From positions 1-54,776 of the forward strand of contig JBHIBD010000005.1 in assembly GCA_046758865.1 (NCBI GenBank): 54,776 nt of DNA, written 5' to 3'. Below the pieces are notes generated by a model that was given only the letters and a program-made list of their open reading frames with translations, was not told the DNA's origin and made no database searches. The stretch comes from JBHIBD01 sp046758865. Lineage in GTDB: Bacteria > Planctomycetota > Brocadiia > Brocadiales > Bathyanammoxibiaceae. Below are positions 8,601-17,764 of this stretch, in pieces. The position numbers and the translations under genes were made by a program. How positions within the stretch are numbered: position 1 is the stretch's first letter; every line of letters starts with the position of its first letter.

Positions 8601-9309
8601 TACCGAGAGAAAGTTGTCTGTAGGCGACAAGATAGCAGGAAGGCATGGTAACAAGGGTGTTATTGCCAAGATATTACTCGAGGAGGATATGCCTTTCCTT
8701 GAAGATGGCACGCCGGTGGAGATACTCCTAAATCCTCTAGGTGTCCCATCCAGGATGAACGTGGGGCAGATATTAGAGACCCATCTGGGCTGGGCTGCCA
8801 GGTGTTTGGGTTTCCAGGCCATTACACCTGTCTTTGAGGGTGCCAAGGAAGACGAGATTAAGGATTCCTTGAAGGAGGCCGGTCTGCCCGTGGACGGAAA
8901 GGTTACTCTGTACGACGGCCGTACGGGCGAGCCCTTTGGGCAGAAGGTAAGTGTTGGATATATGTACATGATGAAACTCCATCACCTGGTCGACGACAAG
9001 GTCCACGCCCGTGCCACGGGTCCATACTCCCTGATAACACAGCAGCCCCTAGGAGGAAAGGCCCGCTTCGGTGGTCAGAGGTTTGGTGAGATGGAGGTCT
9101 GGGCCCTGGAGGCATATGGTGCGGCCTACAATCTGCAGGAACTTCTTACTGTTAAGAGTGATGACGTAGAGGGTAGGACGAAGATATACGAGTCTATGGT
9201 AAAGGGGGAGAACTGCCTGGAGGCCGGTACCCCAGCCTCATTTGAGGTGCTTTCAAAGGAGGTACAAGGGCTCTGCCTCAATCTGCATTTGGAAAAGAAG
9301 GGGTTATAA
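5626..9309 (+). CDS. rpoB: DNA-directed RNA polymerase beta subunit
   Basis: A 1227-residue beta subunit. Visible landmarks are the rifampicin-region fork (LSQVLDQTNPLAQLTHERR), GRICPIETPEGTNIGL, the GDKIAGRHGNKGV catalytic-face motif and the C-terminal MEVWALEAYGAAY clamp segment. GGAGG lies 7 nt before ATG 5626; a second ATG follows at once. rpoC follows after 21 nt. Confidence 0.98.
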   Translation: MMEVRDYGKVKEVVEVPSLTQIQTKAYMKFLQADVPASRRQNKGLESILREIFPIKSYDDKVTLEYVKYELGKPRYSPEECQQLRLTYGRPFRLRLRLTFEERGESVEEEVYVGEMPVMIGGGEFIINGTDRVIVTQLHRSPGVDFLEEVQAEKRRHSCRIIPERGSWVEIEVGKKDVLNVRIDQSGRFPATCFLRAMGEEFSRNEDIIRLFYETETVKLTSASRLKQSYSAQTVFDPKTGEVVLKAGALITEPTIDTLLKLGQKEVEIVKNVEDPLILNSLEDDKAGSHEEALLKLYARFRPGNPQQLDKAKQLFYDKFFDPKRYRLGSVGRFRLNRKFAQDINEKEMTLQKEDIVNSIRYIMKLRKGEGAAVDDIDHLGNRRLRTIDELVGEELRRGFLRLRRTVQERMSGKEHEHLTPRVLINSKTIMSTIDYFFSRGELSQVLDQTNPLAQLTHERRLSALGPGGLNRKRAGFEVRDVHLSHYGRICPIETPEGTNIGLIASLSIYATVDDYGFVVTPYQRVKNGRITGDVEYLRADEEEGKYLAPMDVLIGSNGKRGELAKEVLSRYNGDFCVTEPLKVNYIDVSPKQLVGVSASLIPFLEHSDANRALMGSNMQRQAVPLLRTEPPTVATGMEKVVARNSNMVVCAQKSGTVTKVDASSIVIDDRDEYHLRKFVGSNEGTCLNQRPIVREGQTVKKGQVIADGAATSNGELSLGRDVLVAFLAWDGYNFEDAIVVSEKLLKEDLFTSIHREEFEAEIRETKLGREEFTRDIPNVSERALKNLDEHGIVLEGTKVGPNDVLVGKIAPKSRSELSPEEKLLYAIFGRAGEDVRNESLEVPSGVDGTVISTQRFSRRAYLSEDERKKINQQISDIEAKYGREISRQFIAMIQALQKEVKEPLIDSQTLQEFVVRTGMPSKKVLELEEAFNVENIRFSSKKVRDTAVSVCLPFLEKIESLKDERDRKVNQLKRGDELPSGVLEVAKVSLATERKLSVGDKIAGRHGNKGVIAKILLEEDMPFLEDGTPVEILLNPLGVPSRMNVGQILETHLGWAARCLGFQAITPVFEGAKEDEIKDSLKEAGLPVDGKVTLYDGRTGEPFGQKVSVGYMYMMKLHHLVDDKVHARATGPYSLITQQPLGGKARFGGQRFGEMEVWALEAYGAAYNLQELLTVKSDDVEGRTKIYESMVKGENCLEAGTPASFEVLSKEVQGLCLNLHLEKKGL

Positions 9310-9330
9310 AACACAAAAGAGAGGTACAGG

Positions 9331-12300
9331 ATGGAAGCTTTATTTGAAAAGATTAACGAATACAACGCTGTAGATATACTTCTAGCCTCTCCTGAAGACA
9401 TAAGGAGTTGGTCTTATGGAGAGGTGAAGAAACCAGAGACAGTTAACTACCGTACGTACAGGCCCGAAAAGGATGGACTTTTTTGCGAACGTATCTTCGG
9501 GCCAGAGCGTAACTGGGAGTGTTTCTGTGGTAAGTACAGGGGGATAAAGCACAAGGGCATCGTCTGTGACCGCTGTGGGGTAAAAATAACGCACTCACGG
9601 GAAAGAAGGAAAAGGATGGGCCATATCACCCTGGCTGCCCCTGTAATCCATATATGGTTCTTCAAAGCTATGCCCTCGAGACTGGGCACGATACTGGGAA
9701 TGAAGACAACCAGCCTCGAGAGGGTCGTTTACTTTCAGGACTATGTAGTAATCGACCCTGGCAACACCCCACTTAGTGAGTGCCAGCTACTCAGCGAAGA
9801 GGAGTACAGGGATTGTCAAGAGAAGTACGGTGAACACAGTTTTAAGGCCGGAATGGGTGCGGAGGCCATCAAGGTCCTCCTTCAAAAATTAGACCTATCC
9901 AAGCTCTCCAAGGAGCTTCGCGGAGAACTAGCCAAGACTGCCTCTCGTCAGCGCCAGAGGGAGATAGTCAGGCGCCTGGAGTTAGTGGAGGCCGTGAGGG
10001 ATTCAGGTAACAAGCCTGAATGGATGGTGCTGACAGTTGTCCCAGTGATACCCCCGGACCTAAGACCTTTAGTGCTATTGGAGAGCGGCAATTTTGCCAC
10101 ATCAGACCTGAACGACCTCTATCGCAGGGTTATAAACCGCAACAATCGTCTGAAAAAGCTGCTGGACCTTAATGCACCAGAGGTAATAATCCGCAATGAA
10201 AAAAGGATGCTCCAGCAGGCCGTGGACGCCCTGTTCGATAACGAGAGGTCCAAGCGTCCCGTCTTGGGCAGCAATAATAGACCGCTAAAATCCTTGACTG
10301 ATATGATTAAGGGCAAGCAGGGCCGCTTCAGGGAAAACCTCTTGGGCAAGCGGGTTGATTACTCGGCCCGTTCCGTGATAGTGGTGGGTCCGGAGCTGAG
10401 ACTGCACCAGGTAGGACTTCCCAAGAAGATAGCTCTCGAGCTGTTTCAGCCCTTCATAATTCGGCGCCTGAAAGAGATGGGACAGGCCGATACGATAAAG
10501 AGTGCCAAGAGGATACTTAGTAAGAGGGAGGAAATCGTCTGGGATATCCTCGAGGAAGTGGTGCGCCGCCACCCAGTACTCCTAAACCGAGCACCAACAC
10601 TTCACAGGATCGGCATCCAGGCCTTTGAGCCAGTTCTGGTAGAGGGTAATGCCATAAAACTTCACCCCTTGGTTTGTAAGGGGTTTAATGCCGACTTCGA
10701 TGGTGACCAGATGGCAGTCCATCTGCCGCTATCCTACGAGGCCCAGATAGAGGCCATAACGCTGATGCTGTCCACCAACAATATATTCTCCCCGGCCTCT
10801 GGAGACCCCATCATAACGCCCTCGCAGGATATAGTCCTCGGTTGTTTCTATCTTACCTATTGGGTAGAGGAATGGGAACAAGAGGGAAACGGGCGGAAGA
10901 TGACATTTTCGTCCATGGATGAGGTTCTGCTGGCACATGCCGAGAATAAGGTCAAGGTGCACACCCAAATAATGTTAAGGCAGCCGAAAGAGAAAAAGGT
11001 TATAGGTATGGCTGGCGCCAAGGAACCTAAAAATGGGTTGCTTGAGACCACCGTGGGCCGAGTAATCTTCAACAGCATATTGCCTGATACACTTCCTTTT
11101 TATAATTTTAATCTCAACCAGAGGGGTTTAAACGGGATTATACAGGACTGCTACAGGCTACTTGGCAGGGAGCAGACAATCGAGCTCTTAGACGCCATCA
11201 AAAACCTTGGATTTAAAGAGTGTACAAAGGCAGGGTTATCTCTGGCCGCGAGTGATTTGAAGATGCCCAAAAAGAAGCAGGAGATAATAGCTAAGACCGA
11301 GGCGGAAGTGGAAAAGATCCAGAGGTTTTATCGTAAGGGTTCTATCACAGAGGGTGAGCGGTACAATCAGGTGATAGATTGCTGGACCGATGCGGGCAAT
11401 ACTGTGGCCGAGGAGATGTTGTGGGAATTGGAAAGCGATATTCGAGATGGCAAGCGATATCTTAACCCGGTGTTTCTCATGACGGCCTCAGGTGCAAGGG
11501 GAAGCACACAACAGATTCGCCAATTGGCTGGCATGAGAGGTCTTATGGCGAAGCCATCTGGCCGTATCATCGAGACACCTATAAAGTCCAACTTCAGAGA
11601 AGGCCTCGGAGTACTAGAATACTTCAGCTCCACACATGGCGCCAGGAAAGGTCTTGCAGACACTGCACTTAAGACGGCAGATAGCGGCTACCTTACCAGG
11701 AAACTGGCCGATGTTGCTCAAAACGTTGTCATAACCGGTGAGGACTGTGGGACCCTGGGAGGCATTACCAAGAGTGCTGTTTATCGCGGAGAGAAGGTAG
11801 AGGTGCCCCTCAGCAGGGTAATAGCAGGAAGAGTTGCTAGGAACAACATAGTCGATTTGGTAAAGGATGAGGTGATTGTAAAAGAAAATGGGCTTATCGA
11901 CGAAGATAAGGCAAAACGTATAGAGGCTCTAGGTTACGAGAAGATACGTATCCGTTCGCCACTAATGTGCGAGATGCCTCTGGGTGTGTGTGCCAAGTGT
12001 TACGGTATGGACCTCTCTAGGGGCAAACAGGTGGAGGATGGTATGGCCGCGGGTATAATTGCTGCCCAGTCTATAGGGGAGCCAGGTACCCAGCTTACCA
12101 TGAGGACGTTCCACATAGGTGGCACGGCTGCCCGCTCTGTTGGGGAGTCCGAGGTAATGGCCAAGCGAACTGGTCACGTTCAATTTGGTCCTAACCTAAA
12201 AGTAGTGAAAAATCCTCGGGGCCAGTTAGCTTCTCTGGTGGCCAATGGGGAACTCTTGCTTGTGGACGACAAGGGCAGGCAAATCGACCGATATGTAATT

Positions 12301-13425
12301 CCTCTAGGTGCGGCAGTCATGGTGAAGGAAAAGCAGAAGGTCTCTCCCCAGCAAATCCTGGCAAGGTGGGACCCCCACATGACACCCATCCTGGCCGAGT
12401 TTACAGGGAAGATTCGCTTCGAGGACATTGTTGAAGACAAGACAGTACGCTCAGGGATAGAAGTTGCCACAGGTGTTAAGAGAAAGGTCATCATAGAGCA
12501 CAAGGGAGACCTCCATCCGCAGATTATCATCGAAGACGAAAACGGAAAGATTCTTAGTGCCTATCCAATTCCGGAGAAGGCATACATTGAGGTGGAGGAG
12601 GGTGATTCAGTTGTTACTGGAGACCTATTGGCCAAGACACCGAGAGAGATTACGCGCACAGAAGATATTACAGGAGGTCTGCCCAGGGTCACCGAGATAT
12701 TCGAGGCCAGGAAGCCGAAGGACCCGGCCGTTATCAGCGAGATTGACGGTGTGGTGGAACTGGGTGAAAAGAGGCGTGGCAAGAGGACTATCATTGTCAA
12801 AGACGAGGTCTCGGGGCTTCAAAGGGAACATCTTGTACCAAGGGGCAAGCATCTGAAGGTCCATAGAGGCGACCGTGTGAAGGCTGGGGACCCCCTCGTT
12901 GAAGGACCGTTGGTACTTCAGGACATCCTACGCATCTGTGGCGAAGAGGAGCTGCAGCAGTATATGCTAAAAGAGGTTCAGAATGTCTACAGATCCCAGA
13001 ACGTGCCAATAAATGACAAGCATATAGAGATAATCATTGCCCAGATGCTTCGCAAGGTAACGGTAGATGACCCAGGTGACACCAACCTGCTGCCCGGACA
13101 GGTGATAGAAAAGTTTAGGTTTAGGGAAGAAAACAGGCGCATCAAGGAGGCCAAGGGTAAACCAGTTACGGCGAAACCGATGCTCATGGGTATCACCAAG
13201 GCCTCGTTGCAGTCGGATAGCTTTATATCAGCAGCCAGCTTCCAGGAAACTACTAAGGTGTTGACACTCGCGGCCCTTAGAGGACAGAGAGACCCGCTGC
13301 TGGGCTTGAAGGAAAACGTAATCCTCGGACATCTGGTGCCGGCAGGCACGGGGTTTAAGGAACTTACCGCCCTTGATGTGAGGAAGGTAGAACACGAGGA
13401 AGAAAAGGAATTAAAGGGTGCGTGA
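9331..13425 (+). CDS. rpoC: DNA-directed RNA polymerase beta' subunit
   Basis: A 1364-residue beta' subunit. The N-terminal zinc site (CFCGKYR...CDRCG), the Mg-binding NADFDGDQMAVH loop, the bridge-helix/trigger-loop region (GARGSTQQIRQLAGMRGLM) and the second zinc site (CGTLGG...CAKCYGMD) are all intact. The downstream str genes start 26 nt later, with no visible terminator between them. Confidence 0.98.
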   Translation: MEALFEKINEYNAVDILLASPEDIRSWSYGEVKKPETVNYRTYRPEKDGLFCERIFGPERNWECFCGKYRGIKHKGIVCDRCGVKITHSRERRKRMGHITLAAPVIHIWFFKAMPSRLGTILGMKTTSLERVVYFQDYVVIDPGNTPLSECQLLSEEEYRDCQEKYGEHSFKAGMGAEAIKVLLQKLDLSKLSKELRGELAKTASRQRQREIVRRLELVEAVRDSGNKPEWMVLTVVPVIPPDLRPLVLLESGNFATSDLNDLYRRVINRNNRLKKLLDLNAPEVIIRNEKRMLQQAVDALFDNERSKRPVLGSNNRPLKSLTDMIKGKQGRFRENLLGKRVDYSARSVIVVGPELRLHQVGLPKKIALELFQPFIIRRLKEMGQADTIKSAKRILSKREEIVWDILEEVVRRHPVLLNRAPTLHRIGIQAFEPVLVEGNAIKLHPLVCKGFNADFDGDQMAVHLPLSYEAQIEAITLMLSTNNIFSPASGDPIITPSQDIVLGCFYLTYWVEEWEQEGNGRKMTFSSMDEVLLAHAENKVKVHTQIMLRQPKEKKVIGMAGAKEPKNGLLETTVGRVIFNSILPDTLPFYNFNLNQRGLNGIIQDCYRLLGREQTIELLDAIKNLGFKECTKAGLSLAASDLKMPKKKQEIIAKTEAEVEKIQRFYRKGSITEGERYNQVIDCWTDAGNTVAEEMLWELESDIRDGKRYLNPVFLMTASGARGSTQQIRQLAGMRGLMAKPSGRIIETPIKSNFREGLGVLEYFSSTHGARKGLADTALKTADSGYLTRKLADVAQNVVITGEDCGTLGGITKSAVYRGEKVEVPLSRVIAGRVARNNIVDLVKDEVIVKENGLIDEDKAKRIEALGYEKIRIRSPLMCEMPLGVCAKCYGMDLSRGKQVEDGMAAGIIAAQSIGEPGTQLTMRTFHIGGTAARSVGESEVMAKRTGHVQFGPNLKVVKNPRGQLASLVANGELLLVDDKGRQIDRYVIPLGAAVMVKEKQKVSPQQILARWDPHMTPILAEFTGKIRFEDIVEDKTVRSGIEVATGVKRKVIIEHKGDLHPQIIIEDENGKILSAYPIPEKAYIEVEEGDSVVTGDLLAKTPREITRTEDITGGLPRVTEIFEARKPKDPAVISEIDGVVELGEKRRGKRTIIVKDEVSGLQREHLVPRGKHLKVHRGDRVKAGDPLVEGPLVLQDILRICGEEELQQYMLKEVQNVYRSQNVPINDKHIEIIIAQMLRKVTVDDPGDTNLLPGQVIEKFRFREENRRIKEAKGKPVTAKPMLMGITKASLQSDSFISAASFQETTKVLTLAALRGQRDPLLGLKENVILGHLVPAGTGFKELTALDVRKVEHEEEKELKGA

Positions 13426-13450
13426 GTAAGTAGAGAGGACATATCTTCAT

Positions 13451-13825
13451 ATGACACCTACAATAAACCAGCTGGTTCGGAAGGGGAGAAAGAAGGTAGA
13501 GAAGAGGAGTAAAAGCCCAGACCTAGAGAGTTGTCCCCATAAAAAGGGCGTTTGTCTCCAGGTCATGACCCGTACACCCAAGAAGCCAAACTCCGCCCTC
13601 AGAAAGGTGGCAAGGGTGAGACTCTCCAACGGCAGGGAGATCACCGCCTATATCCCAGGGGAAGGGCACAATCTACAGGAACACTCCATTGTCCTTGTAA
13701 GGGGTGGAAAGGTTAGAGACCTGCCGGGGATAAAGTACCACATAGTTCGCGGCACCCAGGATACTGCCGGTGTGAGTGAAAGGAAGCGGGGGCGTTCCAA
13801 GTATGGTGCAAAGAGCCCTAAGTAA
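13451..13825 (+). CDS. rpsL: Ribosomal protein uS12
   Basis: A 124-residue decoding-centre protein with standard motifs TPTINQLVRKGR, TPKKPNSALRKVARVRL and the PGEGHNLQEHS loop. The lysines where streptomycin-resistance mutations usually fall (PKKPNS, VRGGKVRDLPG) look wild type. First gene of the str segment. Confidence 0.97.
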   Translation: MTPTINQLVRKGRKKVEKRSKSPDLESCPHKKGVCLQVMTRTPKKPNSALRKVARVRLSNGREITAYIPGEGHNLQEHSIVLVRGGKVRDLPGIKYHIVRGTQDTAGVSERKRGRSKYGAKSPK

Positions 13826-13836
13826 GGAGGTTCTTC

Positions 13837-14310
13837 ATGGGACTTGAGTACAGGAGTACAGAGGTCTTTCTTAAGCCGGATGTGAGATACAACAGCAAGT
13901 TGGCCTCTAAGGTCATAAACTGTATAATGCGGAAGGGAAAGAAGAGTACGGCTGAAAGGATATTTTATGCCGCTATGGGCTACATCGAAAAGAAGGTTCA
14001 GGATAAGGATTCTATAGAAATTCTCGAGACAGCTATAAACAACGTGAAGCCCCTTGTAGAGGTTCGTTCCAGACGTATAGGTGGGGCGACATACCAGGTG
14101 CCCGTAGAGGTCCCCAGAAGGAGACAGATCTCTTTGGCCATTAGGTGGATCCTCCAGGCTGCACAAGCTAAAAAGGGTCGCCCCATGTACAGAAGACTGG
14201 CAGACGAACTGCTGGACGGGTATAGAAAACAGGGAGCAGCATACACCAAGAGGGAGAACACACACAAGATGGCAGAGGCCAATAAGGCCTTCGCCCACTT
14301 TACGTGGTAG
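13837..14310 (+). CDS. rpsG: Ribosomal protein uS7
   Basis: A 157-residue head-nucleating S7 with VNCIMRKGKK-like start (NCIMRKGKKSTAERI), GGATYQVPVEV and the C-terminal HKMAEANKAFAHF segment. An AAGGAGG site lies in front of the ATG. Followed 9 nt later by fusA. Confidence 0.97.
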   Translation: MGLEYRSTEVFLKPDVRYNSKLASKVINCIMRKGKKSTAERIFYAAMGYIEKKVQDKDSIEILETAINNVKPLVEVRSRRIGGATYQVPVEVPRRRQISLAIRWILQAAQAKKGRPMYRRLADELLDGYRKQGAAYTKRENTHKMAEANKAFAHFTW

Positions 14311-14319
14311 AGAGCGCTT

Positions 14320-16392
14320 ATGAAGAAGAAGATAGACATTGGTAAACTACGCAACATCGGCATAGCCGCCCACATAGATGCGGGTAAAACCACCCTGACC
14401 GAGAGGATTCTCTTTTATACAGGCAGGGCATACAAGATGGGAGAGGTGGACGAGGGTACGGCCACCATGGACTGGATGGAGGAGGAGCAGAAGCGTGGCA
14501 TAACCATTACGGCGGCCGCCACTACATGTTTCTGGGACGACTGTCAGGTAAACGTTATAGATACGCCTGGCCACGTGGACTTTACGGCAGAGGTAGAGAG
14601 ATCTCTCAGGGTGCTGGACGGGGCTATATGCGTGTTCTGCGGCGTAGCCGGTGTACAGGCACAGTCAGAGACGGTATGGCGACAGGCAGACAAATACAAT
14701 GTACCCAGACTCTGTTTCATAAACAAGCTCGATAGGGTTGGTGCTGACTTCTTTCGAGTGATTGCAGATATAAAGGAAAAACTCGGCGCCAAGACCATAC
14801 CGATACAGATGCCCATTGGGAAGGAACAGGACTTCAGAGGTTGTATAGACCTTGTTGGAATGAAGGCATGGCTTTATAAAGATACTGAGTCAAAGAAAGA
14901 ACTTCTTAAAAATTATGAGATGGTTGATATACCAAAAGAATATCTTCCTGAAGCGACCAGGCTGAGGGGGGAGATGATAGAGTGTATCGCAGAGGAAGTG
15001 GACTGGTTCTTGGAAAAATATCTGAGGGAAGAGCCCATAACAGAGGCGGATATAAAGAAGGCCATCCGTCAGGGCACCGTAACCTCAAAATTTACCCCGG
15101 TGCTCTGTGGTTCTGCACTTAAGAATAAGGGGGTGCAGATGCTTCTTGATGCCATCTGCAATTACCTTCCCTCCCCCCGTGATATTCCTCCAGTGACAGG
15201 AACCCACCACAAAGAAGAAGGCATAGTGACTAGAAAACCGTCGGCAGAAGAACCCCTCGCCGCCCTTGCCTTTAAGTTATTCGCAGATAAGCATGGAGAC
15301 ATAACCTACCTTCGTATTTACTCTGGGAGACTACGTTCGGGCCAGAGGGTGTATAACCCCAGGAAACATAAGGTGGAGTTGGTGAGCCGTCTTTACAAGA
15401 TGCACGCCAAGGAACGTGAGCAGGTGGATGAGGCTGCAGCGGGCGATATAGTGGCCGCAGTGGGCTTAAAGGATACGGTGACCGGTGACACCCTATGTGA
15501 GCGTCGGCAACCAATACTTCTCGAGCCAATGCAGTTCCCCGAAACGGTCATCTCCATGGCCATAGAGCCGAAGACCCAGGCAGGGAAAGAGAAGCTTGTC
15601 TATGCCCTGGAGAGGTTGAAAAAGGAAGACCCCACATTTCTCGCACAGATGAATAGTGAGACCGGGCAGCTTATAATGTCCGGTATGGGAGAGCTGCACC
15701 TGGAGGTCTTAAAGAACCGCATGCTCAGCGAGTTCAGTGTGGATGCCAACATAGGTACACCCCGGGTCGCTTATAAAGAAACGATAGCCAGGTCTGTAGA
15801 GATAGAGGAAAAATTTATACAACAGACAGGTGGCCGTGGTCAGTATGGTCATGTTGTCATACTTTTTGAGCCGTGCAAAGATGCCCATCCGGTAATCTTT
15901 GAAGACAAGATTATTGGGGGCGCTATCCCCAAGCAGTACATAAGGGCAGTTCGGTCTGCCATTATGGATTCTGTCCAAGGGGGCGTCTCTGGGGGCTATC
16001 CTCTAATTAATATAAAAGCTACCCTGATAGATGGTTCTCACCATCCTGTAGATTCCTCAGACCTTGCCTTTTATACTGCTGCTTCTCACGCCCTTACACA
16101 GTGTGTGCAACAGGCGGGTTCAGTGCTGCTTGAGCCGATAATGAGGATAGAGGTGGCAGTACCAGAACCCTACTTGGGCGATGTACTTGGCGACCTTAGT
16201 GGACGCAGGGCAGACATACAGGAGCTGGATGTTAGGAGTGGCGTAAGGATAATCAAGGGTTTAGCACCACTGGCCGAGATGTTTGGATACGCCACCACTC
16301 TCAGGTCACTGACCAGCGGCCGTGGCAGTTACATCATGGAGCCTTTTGATTACAGAGCTGTGCCCAAGGAAGTCTGCGCAACCATCGCTTAA
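14320..16392 (+). CDS. fusA: Elongation factor G
   Basis: A 690-residue translocase GTPase. G1 (AHIDAGKTT), G3 (DTPGHVDF) and G4 (NKLD) are intact, as are domain IV (TGGRGQYGHVV) and the domain V end (LRSLTSGRGSYIMEPFDY). It follows rpsL-rpsG as in classical str operons. No tuf copy follows; tuf lies at the front of the window. Confidence 0.97.
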   Translation: MKKKIDIGKLRNIGIAAHIDAGKTTLTERILFYTGRAYKMGEVDEGTATMDWMEEEQKRGITITAAATTCFWDDCQVNVIDTPGHVDFTAEVERSLRVLDGAICVFCGVAGVQAQSETVWRQADKYNVPRLCFINKLDRVGADFFRVIADIKEKLGAKTIPIQMPIGKEQDFRGCIDLVGMKAWLYKDTESKKELLKNYEMVDIPKEYLPEATRLRGEMIECIAEEVDWFLEKYLREEPITEADIKKAIRQGTVTSKFTPVLCGSALKNKGVQMLLDAICNYLPSPRDIPPVTGTHHKEEGIVTRKPSAEEPLAALAFKLFADKHGDITYLRIYSGRLRSGQRVYNPRKHKVELVSRLYKMHAKEREQVDEAAAGDIVAAVGLKDTVTGDTLCERRQPILLEPMQFPETVISMAIEPKTQAGKEKLVYALERLKKEDPTFLAQMNSETGQLIMSGMGELHLEVLKNRMLSEFSVDANIGTPRVAYKETIARSVEIEEKFIQQTGGRGQYGHVVILFEPCKDAHPVIFEDKIIGGAIPKQYIRAVRSAIMDSVQGGVSGGYPLINIKATLIDGSHHPVDSSDLAFYTAASHALTQCVQQAGSVLLEPIMRIEVAVPEPYLGDVLGDLSGRRADIQELDVRSGVRIIKGLAPLAEMFGYATTLRSLTSGRGSYIMEPFDYRAVPKEVCATIA

Positions 16393-16395
16393 GTG

Positions 16396-16423
16396 TTGAC
16401 ATAAGAAAAGAAAGTAGTATCAT
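16396..16423 (+). promoter_or_regulatory. Candidate promoter of rpsJ (S10 segment)
   Basis: TTGACA (16396-16401) and TATCAT (16418-16423) are separated by 16 nt, in the 56-nt gap between fusA and rpsJ. It is one of few good promoters inside the ribosomal block and probably restarts transcription for rpsJ. Confidence 0.6.
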
Positions 16424-16448
16424 GTTACTTTTTTCCCCTAGGTGAAAT

Positions 16449-16760
16449 ATGATAATAGACCAGAAGATACGCATACGGATGGAGGCCTACGACCAGAAGG
16501 TGTTGGACCAAGCCGCGGCCGAGATAGTAGAGACAGCGAAACTAACAGGCGCCAAGGTCTCAGGGCCTGTACCCCTACCCACCCGTATTGAAAGATATAC
16601 TGTACTCAGGTCTCCCCATGTTGACAAGAAATCCAGAGAGCAGTTCGAGATAAGGACCCACAAACGTCTTATAGATATAGTGGAGCCCACGGCCAAGACA
16701 GTGGATGCGTTGAATAGGCTCAATATGCCTGCTGGGATAGAGATAAGGATAAAGGTCTAG
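16449..16760 (+). CDS. rpsJ: Ribosomal protein uS10
   Basis: A 103-residue S10/NusE with the standard core (IRIRMEAYDQKVLDQAA, GPVPLPTRIERYTVLRSPH, REQFEIRTHKRLIDI). It acts in the 30S head and with NusG/NusB in antitermination. It is separated from rplC by a 366-nt non-coding spacer, unusual for this gene pair. Confidence 0.97.
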   Translation: MIIDQKIRIRMEAYDQKVLDQAAAEIVETAKLTGAKVSGPVPLPTRIERYTVLRSPHVDKKSREQFEIRTHKRLIDIVEPTAKTVDALNRLNMPAGIEIRIKV

Positions 16761-17126
16761 ATTATATATTGAGACCTCTACAAAAGCATTTAAGATGGGG
16801 CGCCATGGGCACATTCGCCTTCGGCGCACCATTGTTTTTGGATTGGTAGAAATTCCCTTTACGATACTACTTTTACGAAATCCTTTGTAGGGGCTTGATT
16901 TATCCCGCCTGAGGCGGGTCTTGAGGCAGCCCGTAGGGTCGCCTCGGGCGACAAGACCTTCACAGACACGGGTGCGATATTACGCGCCTGAAGCGTCATG
17001 CCATAGGCAGTCCGCCTTTGGCGGAGATGCGCCTCTGGCGCAAATCCCGCCCCTATATTTGAATGTAGGAGATGGAAATCTAAAGTCTTGCAGAGGGCTC
17101 ATATCCTTATTAAGGAAGTTTTCGTA
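16761..17126. repeat. Palindrome-rich spacer splitting rpsJ from rplC
   Basis: No coding frame is convincing. Perfect hairpins are CCCGCC/GGCGGG (16904-16918), GTCGCC/GGCGAC (16938-16952, inside outer arms GGTCTTG/CAAGACC), TCCGCC/GGCGGA (17011-17025) and GCGCC/GGCGC (17029-17041). The 16 nt at 16995-17010 recur exactly at 46261-46276, followed in both places by CCTCTGGCG. This looks like a dispersed intergenic repeat inserted in the S10 operon. Confidence 0.65.
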
Positions 17127-17759
17127 ATGGTTGACAGTTTGCTTGGAAAGAAATTGGGGATGACTCAGGTATTCCGAGAAGACGGTACCAGGGTTCACGT
17201 GACTGTCCTTGAGGCAGGACCATGTGACATCCTCCAGATAAAGACCCCCGAGAGAGACGGCTACTCCGCCCTTCAACTGGGTTTTGATAGCATGAAGGAA
17301 AAAAGGGCTACAAAGCCACGGATTGGCCACTCAAAGGGGGCAGGTACAGGGCCGAAAAGGTTTATCCGTGAGGTGGCTTACAGTGGAGAGCCAGCCCTTG
17401 AGACCGGGAAGTCCTTGAAGGTAGATATATTCGAGGGCACGAAAAAGGTGGATGTGATTGGTGTCAGCAAGGGCAAAGGGTTCCAGGGGCCCATGAAGAG
17501 GTGGGGCTTTGGAGGGGCCCCCATGACCCACGGTCATACCAGACACAGGACGCTAGGGTCCATTGGCGCTAGCGCCTTTCCATCTAGGGTATGGAAGGGC
17601 AAGAAGATGGCAGGGCATATGGGCCAAGAGAGGACAACTATCCAAAATCTAGAGGTAGTAAGGGTGGATAAAGGGCGAAATTTGCTCCTGGTAAAGGGTG
17701 CCGTGCCAGGGGCCGATGGAGGGTATGTGATTATAAGGAAGAGCGTTAAGGAAGGGTAA
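17127..17759 (+). CDS. rplC: Ribosomal protein uL3
   Basis: A 210-residue L3. ATG 17127 gives the family start (LLGKKLGMTQVF) and has AAGGAAG 8-9 nt upstream; an earlier in-frame start would add 13 unrelated residues. The RWGFGGAPMTHGHTRHR tip loop that reaches the peptidyl-transferase centre is present. Confidence 0.95.
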   Translation: MVDSLLGKKLGMTQVFREDGTRVHVTVLEAGPCDILQIKTPERDGYSALQLGFDSMKEKRATKPRIGHSKGAGTGPKRFIREVAYSGEPALETGKSLKVDIFEGTKKVDVIGVSKGKGFQGPMKRWGFGGAPMTHGHTRHRTLGSIGASAFPSRVWKGKKMAGHMGQERTTIQNLEVVRVDKGRNLLLVKGAVPGADGGYVIIRKSVKEG

Positions 17760-17764
17760 GAGAC

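Noticed and set aside
8349..8969. Long open frame antisense to rpoB
   Set aside because: Mirror of a well-conserved coding sequence; Ser/Pro/Thr-rich product typical of antisense frames.
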